A DNA stretch of 64,000 bases from Pictodentalium vernedei. Its lineage: Eukaryota > Mollusca > Scaphopoda > Dentaliida > Dentaliidae. Shown here piece by piece: positions 11,601 through 22,369 of the stretch. The stretch covers positions 23,269,533 to 23,333,532 of the forward strand of contig CM062289.1 of NCBI GenBank assembly GCA_031216915.1, in the 5' to 3' direction. The notes beneath the pieces are model-generated. The model had not been told where the DNA came from. It saw nothing but the letters and a program-made list of their open reading frames with translations, and ran no database searches. A program made the translations under genes and the position numbers. How positions within the stretch are numbered: the first letter of the stretch is position 1; each line of letters begins with the position of its first letter.

Positions 11601-11954
11601 GGGGGGCGCGGTGGCTCAGTAGGTAGAGGTGCAGGCTGCAAGCCGAGAGGTCCACGGTTCGAATCCCACCTGCGGCAACCGCGTTGTGTCCTTGGGCAAG
11701 ACACTTCACCGCCATTGCCCATCTGGGGGCACGGTGACGTCGTGGACTAAAGCGTACTGCACGTCGATGGTGCACTTGCCTTCAACCAATGCTAACCCTG
11801 CTTGTGTGGAGTTAGTTGTTGGGGAGCTGACAGTTGCTCGCCGAGCACCGATGGTTCTCTCCGGGTACTCCGGCTTCCTCCACCCGTAAAACTGTCATGG
11901 TCATGATTAGCCTCAGCGCAGAAATATATGACCTTAAACCCCAATAAATAAATA
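11601..11954 (+). mobile_element. tRNA-headed SINE (type 1 head)
   Basis: Head: GGCGCGGTGGCTCAGTAGG (A-box region) and GGTTCGAATCCCACC (B-box region). Body: GTGTCCTTGGGCAAGACACT. Tail: CCCCAATAAATAAATAA. It is well preserved, so it is one of the younger copies. A 16-18 bp poly-G run abuts the 5' side, which blurs the target duplication. Two open frames on opposite strands inside it are by-products of GC-rich repeat sequence. Confidence 0.92.
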
Positions 11955-12065
11955 ATTGGGCGGCAGAGGAAATTTTAGCAGGGAGTCCCGCAGCCACCCC
12001 CTCAACCCACGGCCCGTCGTGGAGAGAGAAGGTTAAGCGTAGCAATATTAATCTATTTACTCATT

Positions 12066-12407
12066 AGGGGGCGTAGTGGTTCAGTAAGTGGAGTGTAGGC
12101 TGCAATCCGAGAGGTCCTCGGTTCGAAACCCTCCTGCGGCAACCGCGTTGTGTCCTAGATCAAAACACTTCACCCCCATTGACCACGTGGGGGCACGGTG
12201 GCGTTGTGTATTGAGGCGTACTGCACGTCGATGATACACTTGTCTTCAACCAATGCTAACCCTGCTTGTATGGTGTTAGTACGTTGGGGAGTCTCACAGT
12301 TGCTCACAGTTATTCAATGGTTGTCTCCGGGTACTCCGGCTTCCTGCACCCGTAAAACTGTCCGCCTCGAGGTGACCCTGGCTGTCGAATGTGTCGTTAA
12401 ACCCCAA

Positions 12408-12446
<39 letters not shown>

Positions 12447-12448
12447 AT
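12066..12448 (+). mobile_element. tRNA-headed SINE with long AAAT tail
   Basis: A perfect 12-bp target duplication, TATTTACTCATT, lies at 12054-12065 and 12449-12460. The head has GGTTCGAAACCC in place of the usual B-box-like sequence. The tail is an (AATA)n tract of ~45 bp, the longest plus-strand tail in the window. The 3' body is the GTCCGCCTCGAGGTGACCC subtype, distinct from the TGTCACGGTCACGATTAGCC subtype of most other copies. Confidence 0.93.
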
Positions 12449-12869
12449 TATTTACTCATTTAAAAAGAAGGAAAATACTATTTTAGAAGCAAAGTTGGAG
12501 ATCTATGTTATAATAACATTGCTTATTATTTTGTGTTATTTTTTTCAGTATTTATTCTGTTGATAGGAGCAATTCTTTAACATTGAATTTTTTGATCAAC
12601 TGACAACTGATATTAAATCACTATGCTACAAACCAGGCTGATTATTCGAGGTGATATTAATAATGTATCCTGATGTGGTACTCAGAACTGCTCTCCAAAT
12701 TGTACTCAATAATGGCGTTAAGCAGATCTCTAGTACGGGTTTGTACTACAATATGGGATTTGCGGCGGAGTTATTGTAAATACCATATTTACATGATTCA
12801 GATGCTGAAGGGGGAACTGGGGACGATAGGTAGTCTAGGACAAAACGATGACAGTAGTATTAATGTGGT

Positions 12870-13420
12870 TTTGAGGTACAGGTTGGGGAGGCGTAAGTGA
12901 CGTCATAGTCACTAGACCCAGTTACGTCATGTTTGGTAGTCATGGTAGCCCGTGTCAGCGGCCATATTGTCACGTAATTACCATAGTGAAACGTGGTGTC
13001 ATGGTCATGCGCAGCGCCTGTTGTTAGGGTTATACGTGTTTCCGTCTTCCATTTTGTATAGCAGAGACCGCCATTTTGGTTTCTATGGTAGCACGTGGTT
13101 GCTGTGTCACCCAAAACCTTCTAATATGAAAGAAGTGTGTTCGGAGGGTATGTTCAATTGTATAAGTTTAAATCTAATTACCAATAATAATAATAATAAC
13201 AACCCGACAATCCCTCCAAGTCACCAAAAAACACCCCAAACCATCGAAATGGGCCCCATTATGGGCTTATAAGAGTAGCACGTAGTGATATAAGACGCGT
13301 TCCTTTGTATAAAAGTACCTTTCTGCTTCGGATTCGTGCAGAATCCTCGGATACTTCGTTGAATTACCACAAATAGACCCGACAAGTTTTATTTCGGAAT
13401 CCTCTGCTTCTATCTATGTA
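12870..13420. repeat. Dispersed repeat R1, copy 1
   Basis: This stretch shares an ordered set of motifs with 45930-46600: a TCATGGTAGCC/TCATGGTAGAGCCC segment, ACACGTGTTTCCGT / ATACGTGTTTCCGTC, CCATTTTG...CCATTTTGG, TTCTATGGTAGCACGT, a GTGTTCGGAGGGT segment, and AATAGACCCGACAA. Several CRE-like TGACGTCA or ACGTCA words occur (for example 12898-12905), possibly by chance. I do not recognise the repeat class. Confidence 0.6.
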
Positions 13421-13742
13421 TCTATAAGCTTTTCAACCCTGTTCGTTTGTTCTGGAGTATACTCCAGTAGTATAGATATAAGAGCTTATCAGGTGGAACA
13501 GTTTGGCTTATTGTTACTATATTTAGCTTTTCTGACCTGTTCCGACTAGTTCTAACCCTATTCCAAGTACTCTTGTTCTTGTTTCGAACGGGATATGTTA
13601 CGTTTATCCGGATTATCCAATCAGTTCACTTTACTGAGTTAACAAGCCACTCAGATTGCTTGAATTCCAATAATCTGTGCCTAACCATTCAGTTATCTCC
13701 CTTGCGTACAGCGAAGGCCCCTATTATTCTCAAAACCAAAAA
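13421..13742. other. No gene seen
   Basis: There is a 16-bp perfect palindrome, CTGGAGTATACTCCAG, at about 13452-13467. No coding signal is seen. Confidence 0.45.
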
Positions 13743-14153
13743 CCATCGGCAGGGATAGATATTACTCTACCGGCTCGAATCCTATCGAGCAAACCATCGG
13801 CAGGGATAGATATTACTCGACCGGCTGGAATCCTATCGAGCAAACCATCAGAAGGGATAGATATTACTCGACCGGCTAGAATCCTATCGAGCAAACCATC
13901 AGTAGGGATAGATATTACTCGACCGGCTAGAATCCTATCGAACAAACCATCGGCAGCGATAGATATTACTCCACCGGCTCGAATCCTATCGAGCAAACCA
14001 TCGGCATGGATAGATATTACTCGACGGGCTCGAATCCTATCGAGCAAACCATCGGCATGGATAGATATTACTCGACCGGCTAGAATCCTATCGAGCAAAC
14101 CATCAGTAGGGATAGATATTACTCGACCGGCTAGAATCCTATCGAGCAAATGA
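13743..14153. repeat. 51-bp minisatellite, 8 copies
   Basis: The unit begins CCATCGGCAGGGATAGATAT and ends CCTATCGAGCAAA. The measured spacing between the first two units is exactly 51 bp. Because 51 is a multiple of 3, both strands stay open across the array: the plus frame gives a 17-residue repeat (PSAGIDITRPARILSSK) and the minus frame another. I read this as a consequence of the period and not as a gene: there is no plausible promoter, no non-repeat domain, and related diverged units continue outside the frame at 14640-14700, 15340-15590 and 16020-16050. Confidence 0.85.
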
Positions 14154-14780
14154 GCTATTGAGCATTTTCTCCATGAACTTGCGACTCGAATCTCATCGAG
14201 CAAATGAGCTACAGAGCAATTACTCGACCGAGTGACTTCACATACTGATCTTCGACTTACCTTGGTATTTAAGGATACCAATAGCATGGCTCCTATACAG
14301 CTCCTATATGGTTCATAGCTCCTAAACAGTTTGTAGACCATCCATCACTTACATAGCTCCAAGGCCACCACTTGTCCATGGTCACCATTGTCTGTCCAGT
14401 GATCAGCCTGTCTTGTATCTACCTTTAGTACGGTGTTCTACCAAACGTGCAGTCTTGTACCATAACGGCCGTGTATCATTACTGTTGGCTACTACTATTC
14501 TGTCCGTGTCTTAACCATTACTAACTTGTGGCGTACTACGGCTCTCGGTACATTAATGCCGCAAAGAGTCCCAGTTCACATCACTATCATTCCACTACTG
14601 CTTGTTCGAACATACCCATTCCAAGTTCCTCTAATAAGCTGTCGAGCAGTTAATGGAAAGTCATTGTTCGAACGACTCGAATCACATCGAACAAATGACA
14701 GTGACGGCGCCATGGGGGTCTTACCCCTCCACCTTTTTCGCCAAGCGTAGTAAAACAATACTATCATTTTAATTTTTGTT
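14154..14780. repeat. Segmental duplication, copy 1
   Basis: This segment matches 15303-16055. Landmarks: AACTTGTGGCGTACTACGG at 14524 against AACTTGTGGCATACTACGG at 15862 (offset 1338), CTCCAAGGCCACCACTTGTC against CTCCAAGGCCACTACTCATC, and GTTCTACCAA in both. The ends carry GACTCGAAT...ATCGAGCAAATGAGCTA motifs shared with the 51-bp minisatellite, so the minisatellite was probably expanded from this duplicon. Confidence 0.8.
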
Positions 14781-15098
14781 GTCTTGAACGTTGCGGTGTA
14801 GTGGTCGGTATGCTTAATCCCATATTCCCAAGTGCACTACATCAGAGAAGTTTTGAAATTATGTTTGCACCCCGCCCCTTCCCCCACTCACACGCTAGCT
14901 GCAAACAACAAACAAGAGTCGAGGGTCCAAATTGCAACAAGGCATGCCGCATTTAAACGGACTGAAACATAGTGCTTAAGAGTATTCGACAAATGCTAGA
15001 GCGTGCAAGGTATCCGTTTGGAATTCATCTTACAGCAGTTTTAAAAAAATAAATAAAATTTAATATTTTAGAAAAATTCTCAAAGATATAACTCAATG

Positions 15099-15173
15099 AA
15101 ATCATGCAAATATGAATATCATTGGAACCGGCTTGTTCAGCCGGTTCCAATGATATCCATATTCGCATGATTT
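15099..15173. repeat. Palindrome, 75 bp
   Basis: AAATCATGCAAATATGAATA... pairs with ...ATATTCGCATGATTT. The inner arms CATTGGAACCGGCTTG and CAGCCGGTTCCAATG meet at a 1-2 base loop. It lies between the two copies of the 14.1/15.3 kb duplication and is absent from the left copy. Confidence 0.85.
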
Positions 15174-15302
15174 TGTTGCAAAACATTTAAAAAATTTCTC
15201 AACTTAGGGAGAAGACTCCCCACCCCTGAAACCCACCCCAGCTCGGCGCTGCACAAGCCCCAACTGTACCCCCTCACTTTTGTAACTCTGGCGCCGCCAC
15301 TG

Positions 15303-16055
15303 GCAAATGAGCTATCGAGCAGGTGCTCCATGAGCAAATGTTCTTGCGACTCGAATTTCATCGAGCAAATGAGCTACAGAGCAATTTCTCGAGCGAGTGC
15401 CTCAACATACTGCTCTACGACCCATTTCGAAAAAAGGTTTCTAAAAGAGAATCTGAAAGTGGGATCCCTAGTACCAGGATTGATGATTTCATCGAAGGAG
15501 CTAAAGAGCCATGGGAGTAATTGCACCCTGAGCAAAAATAATGCTCTTACGACTCACATCTCGTCGAGCAATTGACCTGGAGAGCAATTGCTCGAACGAG
15601 TGACTCAATATAATGCTCTGTAATTGAGGATACCTATGACATGGCTCCTATAAAGCTTCTAGCTCCTAAACAGATTCTAGACCATCCATCACCTTCATAG
15701 CTCCAAGGCCACTACTCATCCATAATCACTATCATCTGTCCAATGATCAACCTGTCTTGCATTCACGTTCAGTATGGTGTTCTACCAACATTGCTGTACC
15801 ATTAAGGCCTTGTACCATTACTATTGGCTCCCACTATTATGTCCTGTGTCTTAACCATTACTAACTTGTGGCATACTACGGCTTTCAGTACATTAATGCC
15901 GTTACGAGTCCCAGTTTATATCACTAGCATTTCACTACTGCTTGCTTGAACAACTTTTTCATACCTATTCCAAGTACCCTTAAAAAGCCATCGCGCAGTT
16001 ACTGAAAACTCATTGCTCGAACGACTCGAATAACATCGAGCAAATATGCTATCGA
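15303..16055. repeat. Segmental duplication, copy 2
   Basis: This is the partner of 14154-14780. It contains an extra partial iteration at 15340-15600 in which the GACTCGAATTTCATCGAGC and GACTCACATCTCGTCGAGC motifs are repeated about 205 bp apart. Confidence 0.8.
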
Positions 16056-16223
16056 GCAGACTAAATAATTTCACTTCACGGATTTTATGGCAAACGCCCA
16101 CAGAATATGAAACCTTTAAATTGTGGTACCTGCACTTCAGAAAAATGCCAAAATTTGGACTTCCAGTACTTAACCAGTTAATAAAGAAATATGAGATATA
16201 TTTGCATTCAGTTATATATAGAA

Positions 16224-16365
16224 TATACCCATAGTAGCTTGGTGTACCAAATGTTCACCACTCGTGGTGAAGTGGTGTTAACCGCGAGCCTTCGGCGCGC
16301 TGCTAACACCTCTTTATCACAAGTGGTGAACATTTGGTACACCAAGCTACTTTGGGTGGGTATAT
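16224..16365. repeat. Palindrome, ~142 bp
   Basis: The outer arm TATACCCATAGTAGCTTGG pairs with CCAAGCTACTTTGGGTGGGT, with two small mismatched patches. The inner arms run through GGTGTACCAAATGTTCACCA and a GTGGTGTTAACCGCGAGCC / GGCGCGCTGCTAACACC stem around a TTC loop. No relatives seen in the window. Confidence 0.85.
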
Positions 16366-17049
16366 TTTATTTATACCATAACCGTCAGATTAATAAGAGT
16401 TTAAATGGTATATAAATCAATATTCACACGTGTGAATCTGTTTTTGTTTACCGAGCACCAGTGGGCGGTACTCCCTCTGGCAATTTTATCGCCGAAACGA
16501 AATAGAAAACGAAACCACAAATTACTGGGCTTTTTCATTTTAATAACATAATGACATACAATTTCGAGTTATGGATGCTTTATTAACAAGAGACAACGCG
16601 TGTTTGTTAATTTGTGGTACCTTATGGGGTAAACTTATTTAAAAACGTAATAAATAATTTCGGGTTTCATTTCATTCTTCACGAGGCGACGAGTGATAAA
16701 TTTAGACAAGTTTGCATTCAGGTCGACGTCACCAAAGGTCAACTTGGATGTAGTTCCACTGTGGGTGTGAATTTTTACTATTGAAATCCCATTTGCTGGC
16801 GTGTTCACCACGGTTGGTGTGTAAAGCTAAAATTTATGTCATATGCTTTTTATATATAGTAGAATTGGTAATCATGGTATACATTTATGTACCTTTGTCG
16901 AAAAATAAATACCATCCACATAACATTTGAGATATTTTCTGTAGAACAGAGCAAACTGGTTGTTTACAAAATAAATATAATAATTACACACTGTATTTTA
17001 ATCACGTTTTGTTGAAAACATGTGCAAATGAATATACATCAGTGAAAAA
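16366..17049. other. No gene seen
   Basis: The sequence is unassigned. A fragment at 17030-17050 leads into the SINE remnant. No splice-bounded open frame or recognisable domain was found. Confidence 0.45.
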
Positions 17050-17158
17050 TACCCACGTGGCCAATCGGGATTAAGTGCCTTGACCAAGGACACAGCGAAT
17101 TAACCGTTAGACAGGATTGAACCATGGACCCTTCTGTAGTACAATGCTCTAACCACAG
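17050..17158 (-). mobile_element. SINE fragment with a different tRNA-like head (type 4)
   Basis: On the minus strand: GTTAGAGCATTGTACTACAG, a B-box-like GGTTCAATCCTG, then the body motif GTGTCCTTGGTCAAGGCACT and TTAATCCCGATTGGCC. The body is that of the window's SINE; the head differs from types 1-3. The 3' half and tail are missing. Confidence 0.65.
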
Positions 17159-17208
17159 ATTATATAATATATAATATAATTATCGTTATTAATGAAAAGT
17201 AATAAACA

Positions 17209-17366
17209 GAGTAATCGCTTGACTGGACTGGTTACGTGAAATAATTCATTCGAGGCGAGGGGCTATATTGTAAAACACTCGTGCGCATTCGCGCACTCGT
17301 GTTTGTACAACGTACCTCACCTCTCATGAATTATTTCACGCAACCAGTCCAGTCAAGCGATTACTC
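17209..17366. repeat. Palindrome family D, 158 bp
   Basis: GAGTAATCGCTTGACTGGAC at the left edge pairs with GTCCAGTCAAGCGATTACTC at the right. The inner region carries AATTATTTCACG stems, then a GC-rich ACACTCGTGCGCATTCGCGC centre. A second copy lies in the opposite orientation at 34174-34326. The similarity of the two continues into ~40 bp of flanking AT-rich sequence on one side only, so the mobile or duplicated unit is larger than the palindrome. Confidence 0.88.
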
Positions 17367-17990
17367 TCTATATAATATGGCGTCTATCGGAGTGGAGGGG
17401 GTCTATATTATGTGCAGTCTAACTGGTATGCATCTATATAATTTGCCGTCTATTGGAGTGGGGGGGGGGGGGGGGGGGGTGTCTATACTTGAAGTGTCTC
17501 AATTAAACACTTCTATCTGGGAGAAGCATCTAACAAAAAAGTCGCCTATATCGGATCCAGTTATCTGAGACATTCTGTCTGGGAAGCGAACGGAATGAAG
17601 GAATAGTTTGGGTGCGCTGAAGGAGCACTTGGGACGGCATGGAGCAGGTTATTTCAACCCCCTTTGACTCTGTATTCGGGGGTCAAGGTTCTGAAAATCT
17701 GAATTTATTTCTGGATGCCAAGATGATGGGAAACCATAGGTGCTTTAACGGTTACAGGGAATCAGCCCACATCCATACGGACCTATTCAATGGGAGTTCC
17801 TACATTATGGGTATGGATGGGCGGAGGGGATGAGGTTAGCCAATAGGGGAGCTATTGTATGATTGTGAGTTATTTTTTCTTTCTGGTTAGCCAAATGTCC
17901 AATTCCTCCTGCATCGCATGGGTTGCAGAAAGAAATTCCAAACGGCTGCGGTGCGTATTGGTGGGAAGTTTTTGTCTCTATCTCTGGGTG
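17367..17990. other. No gene seen; duplicated GTCTAT motifs and poly-G
   Basis: A 70-bp direct repeat (TATAATATGGCGTCTATCGG at ~17371 and TATAATTTGCCGTCTATTGG at ~17435) ends in a run of ~20 G at 17459-17479. No gene seen. Confidence 0.5.
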
Positions 17991-17992
17991 GT

Positions 17993-18057
17993 CAAATGAG
18001 GTGGACTATTGATTTAAAACGCGCGAGAGTTTTAAATCAATAGTCCACCTCATTTGG
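17993..18057. repeat. Palindrome, 65 bp
   Basis: CAAATGAGGTGGACTATTGA pairs with TCAATAGTCCACCTCATTTG, continuing through TTTAAAAC / GTTTTAAA to a GCGCGAGA loop. The arms are essentially perfect over ~28 bp. Confidence 0.88.
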
Positions 18058-18639
18058 ACTATACCTACCCGTAGGTGGTGTATGTGCGTTTTCTGCTTGT
18101 GTGGTGGCTTACGTTTTGATGGACGTTTGGCTGTGTGGTTGTTTATTTGGGTTGTTAGTTTGTCTCTCTAAATTTCCTGTTTGGGACGAGATGAACGTTA
18201 CGTTTCTTGATTAGTTCACTATCTTGAAGTCTGCTGACGAGGTTGTTGGCAACGGTTTCAAGCCTATCTTTGATTGTATCTATAATAGCCCATTCATGAA
18301 GTTGGAGGTTAGAAGGGTGCGCGCAGCGCCACTCTCGTGGCAAACTTTGGTCGCCCTGGAGTTTATAAAAGGATGTTTTTCAGATATTGTTGGTGAAGAG
18401 GGCCCCGTATTCCAACAGAGAGTGAACGCTTTGTAGAGTTTGGGAATGACGACTTTGTTGGCTTCCCATCGGGAGCGCCTAACCATTCTTAGAAAGTTAA
18501 TTCCCTTTCTATAGCTTTCGTGGCTATTTCATTTTTAGTCTTGAAAGGGTGTGTGTATCTGAAACCGTTCTATACCCGGAAAGAGTTCAACTAAAACTCG
18601 TCAATATGGGAAGAGTCTAACTGACACTGATCTACGTGG

Positions 18640-18782
18640 GATGCAGCCTATCTGTCTGATGCAACCTGTCTGTCTGATGCAGCTTATCTGCTGATGCAGC
18701 CTGTCTGTCTGATGCAGCCCATCTGTCTGATGCAGCCTATCTGTCTGATACAGCCTATCTGTCTGATGCAGCCTATCTGGGA
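18640..18782. repeat. 18-bp minisatellite, ~7-8 copies
   Basis: The unit is CTGTCTGATGCAGCCTAT, with variants (GCAACC, GCTTAT, ATACAGCC) and one deletion of four bases near 18690. The period of 18 also preserves frame, but no open frame is built from it. Confidence 0.85.
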
Positions 18783-19836
18783 AGCTTACTTTGGATTGAG
18801 TCTGTATTTGGGATGACAGCGAGATGATATGAGAAATTTATCAATCTGTCATTTCATTTTGAGGATGGATTGTCGAGGTTAAAGAGACCTTGGTAATTTG
18901 TTAAGAGTTAATTGACTTATTGTTTTACCTGTCAGTATCAATATTATTTATCTGTACAATCACAACCCTCGAGGCAATGTTCATATACACTTCACAGTGT
19001 ACAAAAAAATGCATTTCAAGTAATTTCACTGGGATTAATTTTAATCTTTACACATAAACATAATATGTAGGCAGGAGCGTAACTGTGGGTGGGTGGGTGG
19101 GTGGTGGTGTACGGCTGTATGTGTGGGGGTGGGGTGGGGGTACCAATCGCATCGAAACAGATGACGACACCCTTCGTGTTATGCCACTTATTGTCAGGGG
19201 CGGAGTGGGCCGAAAAAAAATTACCAGAAAATGCACCAGCGGTGTCTTGAACCTGGAGAAAATTTTGATTTTTCGAACTGAAAAGAGCTGGTTCATTTTA
19301 TTCCTTGAGAAGATGATCCATATCTCGTTTCGAGGAGAATGATCCATGCCTGGATCCAACCTTCACGAGAACGCGTCCGGATATGAAAAATCGTTTGTTT
19401 CGCTGCTCATATTATTTCTCTATTTAATTGTATGTTTTGGGCAGTAAACGAATAAATAATGGAATTCAATTGAATCTTCGGAGTTTGTATCCCGTGCTGA
19501 CCCATTCGGTAATGTACATGCGTGACAAATGTGTGGAAATTATCAAACTGCGTTGTCAAATTTCGAAAATTTTAGTTTTCATTCGCGAGTTGCGCGATTC
19601 TAGAATACACAGTTCCGTTTGGGGGAAATGTTTTGTTTGCCCTTGCCGACCGATTCAAAATCTGTCTTCTGCTCATATCAATAATCCAAGTTAGCCGTGT
19701 TTTGGAAAAAGAAAATGTTTTTTTAAAAACTACATGGTATTTTTTTCTATATAACGCTGGTTGGTAGGGCTGCTACCTTGGTAATAGATTAACAAATCGG
19801 ACAGATGTTTTTCTTGATGGGTGTTCGATATAATAT
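18783..19836. other. No gene seen
   Basis: A GGGTGGGTGGGTGGG / GGGGGTGGGGTGGGGG tract at 19086-19141 could form a quadruplex on the plus strand. Short open frames pass through it on both strands. I see nothing else assignable. Confidence 0.45.
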
Positions 19837-19982
19837 AAGGATTAGTGCATGTCTTGTCGTTGACTACGCCCATATAGTGCCCAGTGAGGTGGTGTAGTTC
19901 CCTCCGCTTCGCGGCGGGAACTACATCACCTCACTGGGCACTATATGGGCGTAGTCAACTCCAAGCCATGCACTAGTCCTTA
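19837..19982. repeat. Palindrome, ~146 bp
   Basis: The core arms run TTGACTACGCCCATATAGTG to CACTATATGGGCGTAGTCAA, with inner arms CCCAGTGAGGTGGTGTAGTT and their complement around a CCGCTTCGCGG loop. The outer arms (AAGGATTAGTGCATG against CATGCACTAGTCCTT) are less conserved. Confidence 0.88.
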
Positions 19983-20210
19983 AAAAGAATGTGTTCCACT
20001 GACAACACCTGCTGGCAATGAAAACATTCTGGTCGCATATTACCCTCTAACAAAAAGGAATGTGTTAGTCATAGTCTTGTATGGCCAATACGACATCGTG
20101 TCAAAACTACATGATCTTTCTTTTTTGCAAAGGTTACTAGACGGGTAGTGATCAAACCTATTTGATTGGAAGCGATGGAGCTTGTTATTTGTCGCTCCAT
20201 CCCAATCCGC

Positions 20211-20910
20211 CTACCACACAGATTTGATGTAATTATTGATATGTGGTTTGAAATTACTGAAAGGGATGTTAAAATCAGTGAGAGGCTTGTTTAAATCCTG
20301 TTTTGCTGCACTGTCTGCTTTGGTGTTACCGGAGATACCTACATAGCCAGGTAACCAGCAAAACACGATATCATATTGGTCAGACATGAGAGTATTCAAC
20401 TTCTTACGACGTTCCAAAATGAGAGGGTTCTTCAACTTGGGGTTGAGTAAAGCAAGTAAAGAGGAAAGAGAGTCGGAAAATATAATCCACTTCCTTTCCT
20501 GTACATTCTTGATGTGTTCAAGCGCGAGTTGTAAAGCTTTAACTTCAGCTGTGAATATAGAACTTTGATTCGGTATTCTAATTGAAGTGGTATGATGATC
20601 AGTGACAACAGCTGATGATACTTTGTCACCACCTTTTGATCCATCTGTATAGATCCTTGTATATGCACCATACTTTGACTTAATTTCGGCATATTTCTGT
20701 GTGTGTTAAAATAAATCTTTTGTCTGGAATTCTGATTGAGGTCATCCGTTCACCAGTGACAACGGCTGATGATACCCTGTCACCATTTTTTGATCCATCT
20801 GTATAGATACTTTTATAGGTACTGTACTTGGGCTTAATTTCAGCATATTGTTGTTTAAACTGTAAGGAATTTGTTTCGAACTTTTCGGTGAAAGCAATGT
20901 CCAAAATAAC
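20211..20910 (-). pseudogene. LINE remnant: RNase H domain, with internal partial duplication
   Basis: On the minus strand the RNase H-type landmarks appear in order: IYTDGSK (first catalytic Asp, near 20800 and again near 20650), an SDSLSSL segment (third acidic residue, near 20478) and FCWLPGYVGISGNTKAD (20363-20313, final acidic residue). An AE[IV] motif expected between them is recognisable around 20535-20545. RNase H domains of this type lie at the C-terminus of ORF2 in I/Jockey/R1-like non-LTR retrotransposons; which clade is not resolvable. The segment carrying YTDGSK is present twice (20560-20700 and 20735-20865) with differing divergence, so two partial copies or a tandem duplication have been joined. 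No reverse transcriptase domain is present, and stops and frame changes make it non-functional. Confidence 0.8.
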
Positions 20911-21027
20911 TGTAGGTTAAGATACCAAGGAGGAATATGTGGTTTACGGTTTTCTTTTATCAAGTCAGATCCAATTCTGGCAGACTCCAGACGCTGAATA
21001 AATTAATACATTGGTCCACAAATAAAG

Positions 21028-21309
21028 TACGTGGAGAGTGGATTGTAACTAAATCACCCGCGGAGTGGAGTCATCACCCAAGCTATAACTTTCAAATTCT
21101 GAACATATTCTGAACATATCGACAAATTCTGAACATATCGACAAAAAACACAAGCAATGTTTTAGCCAATGGACCTCCGGGTTTAACCCGGAGGTCCATT
21201 GGCTGAAACTTTGCGTGTGCTGGTTATGCTTTGCAACACATTTGCAATTATTGCCTGGGTGGAATCTCCACTCTGCGAGTGACTTAGTGATAATACACTC
21301 TTCACGTAC
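21028..21309. mobile_element. MITE-G, copy 1 (~282 bp)
   Basis: The ends GTACGTGGAGAGTGGATTGT and ACACTCTTCACGTAC are inverted, and the next ~25 bp (CTAAATCACCCGCGGAGTGG against CCACTCTGCGAGTGACTTAG) also pair. The centre at ~21144-21215 contains the same ~68 bp palindrome found in MITE-T (GACCTCCGGGT / ACCCGGAGGTC core with CACAAGCAATGTTTTAGCCA arm). Near 21103-21140 the CTGAACATAT motif is tandemly repeated. The element is in the opposite orientation to the copy at 33096. Confidence 0.85.
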
Positions 21310-21969
21310 TGTATGCATGTACTGTCACATAGTTGAAGAGGAAAATGTGATTGGTTCGTTATTTCAAAAAATGTCATCCCCGCCTTGCGTCTGTCAGAAT
21401 CCGCTAAAAGAATTAAAACTAATATCTCCCTTGTAGAGAGAAAGCCGCAAAACAAATTACATTCAAAACGGTACAAAGTCCATTCCGTTAATGTCCAATG
21501 CATTGGTTTCTATAATCAACTAAAATCTCTTCTCTCTCCTTTAATCCATTACTGATGGTTTTATTGGGAACGAGAAATGTCCAAACCCTCCTATTGTAAT
21601 GCAAGATGGATTTCTGTAGAGTTATATGAGTTAGCACCAGTCTGCTTAATGTCTGTGAGTGAAAAATGGTTTCGGAGAGAGATCTCTCTGGAGATTGTCT
21701 TAATATGATAGGATCTCTCTGTAGGGATTTGAACGACGCCTCCTAACGCAAAAAAACGCTCTTCAAGCAAAATAGTATTGCTTCCTATTGATTTCAGTTT
21801 CGTGTGTGCTTCGTCGCGCTTTCATTCTTCCGATAAAACTCTCGATTAGAAGATAAACACTAAAAGAGCGCCGCTTGCTTTATTTAAAGTGAACATTTTC
21901 CATACCGATTTCATACTCATTGTTCCGTTTTACATTTATATAAAAAAATATTTTAATTCACTCCGCGTT
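21310..21969. other. No gene seen
   Basis: The sequence is unassigned. The AGAGATCTCTCTGGAGA / AGGATCTCTCTGTAGG segment near 21680-21725 is a short imperfect direct repeat. Confidence 0.45.
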
Positions 21970-21982
21970 ATGTTCGGAAGTG

Positions 21983-22353
21983 GGGGCGCGGTGGCTCAGT
22001 TCGTAGAGGTGCAGGCTGCAAGCCGAGAGGTCTTCGGTTCGAATCCCACCTGCGGCAACCGCGTTGTTTCCTTGGGCAAGACACTTCACCCCGATTGCCT
22101 ACATGGGGGCACGATGACGCTGTGTACTGAGGCGTACTGCACGTCGATGGTGCGCATGTCTTCAACCAATCTAATCCTGCCTGTGCTGCGGTGCAGAGTT
22201 CAGAGTTACGATGTTGGAGAGCTGACAGCTGATGTCGTTGCTCGGTGGTTCTCTCTGGGTACTCCGGCTTCCTCCACCCGTAAAACTGTAACGGTCACGA
22301 TTAGCCATTGTGCATAAGTATGTGACCTTAAACACCAATAAATAAATAAATAA
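21983..22353 (+). mobile_element. tRNA-headed SINE (type 1 head)
   Basis: A perfect 13-bp target duplication, ATGTTCGGAAGTG, lies at 21970-21982 and 22354-22366. The copy is complete: GGCGCGGTGGCTCAGTTCG, GGTTCGAATCCCACC, CCTTGGGCAAGACACTTCAC, a GTTCAGAGTTACGATGTTGG segment shared with the truncated copy at 43958, the TGTAACGGTCACGATTAGCC 3' body and the CACCAATAAATAAATAAAT tail. Confidence 0.95.
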
Positions 22354-22369
22354 ATGTTCGGAAGTGTGC

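Noticed and set aside
11601-11680. Possible tRNA genes at the SINE heads (A- and B-box-like sequences)
   Set aside because: The heads lack a pairing acceptor stem, the anticodon stem is poor, and each is followed by the SINE body and tail. They are tRNA-derived promoters, not tRNA genes.
12898-12910. CRE-like TGACGTCA words as real regulatory sites of a nearby promoter
   Set aside because: They lie in a dispersed repeat with no associated gene start. The word occurs elsewhere in repeats by descent.
13677-14341. 158- and 203-residue open frames on opposite strands with a 17-residue repeat
   Set aside because: They result from a 51-bp minisatellite with a period divisible by three. Both strands are equally open, the frames end where the array ends, and no domain or start context supports a protein.
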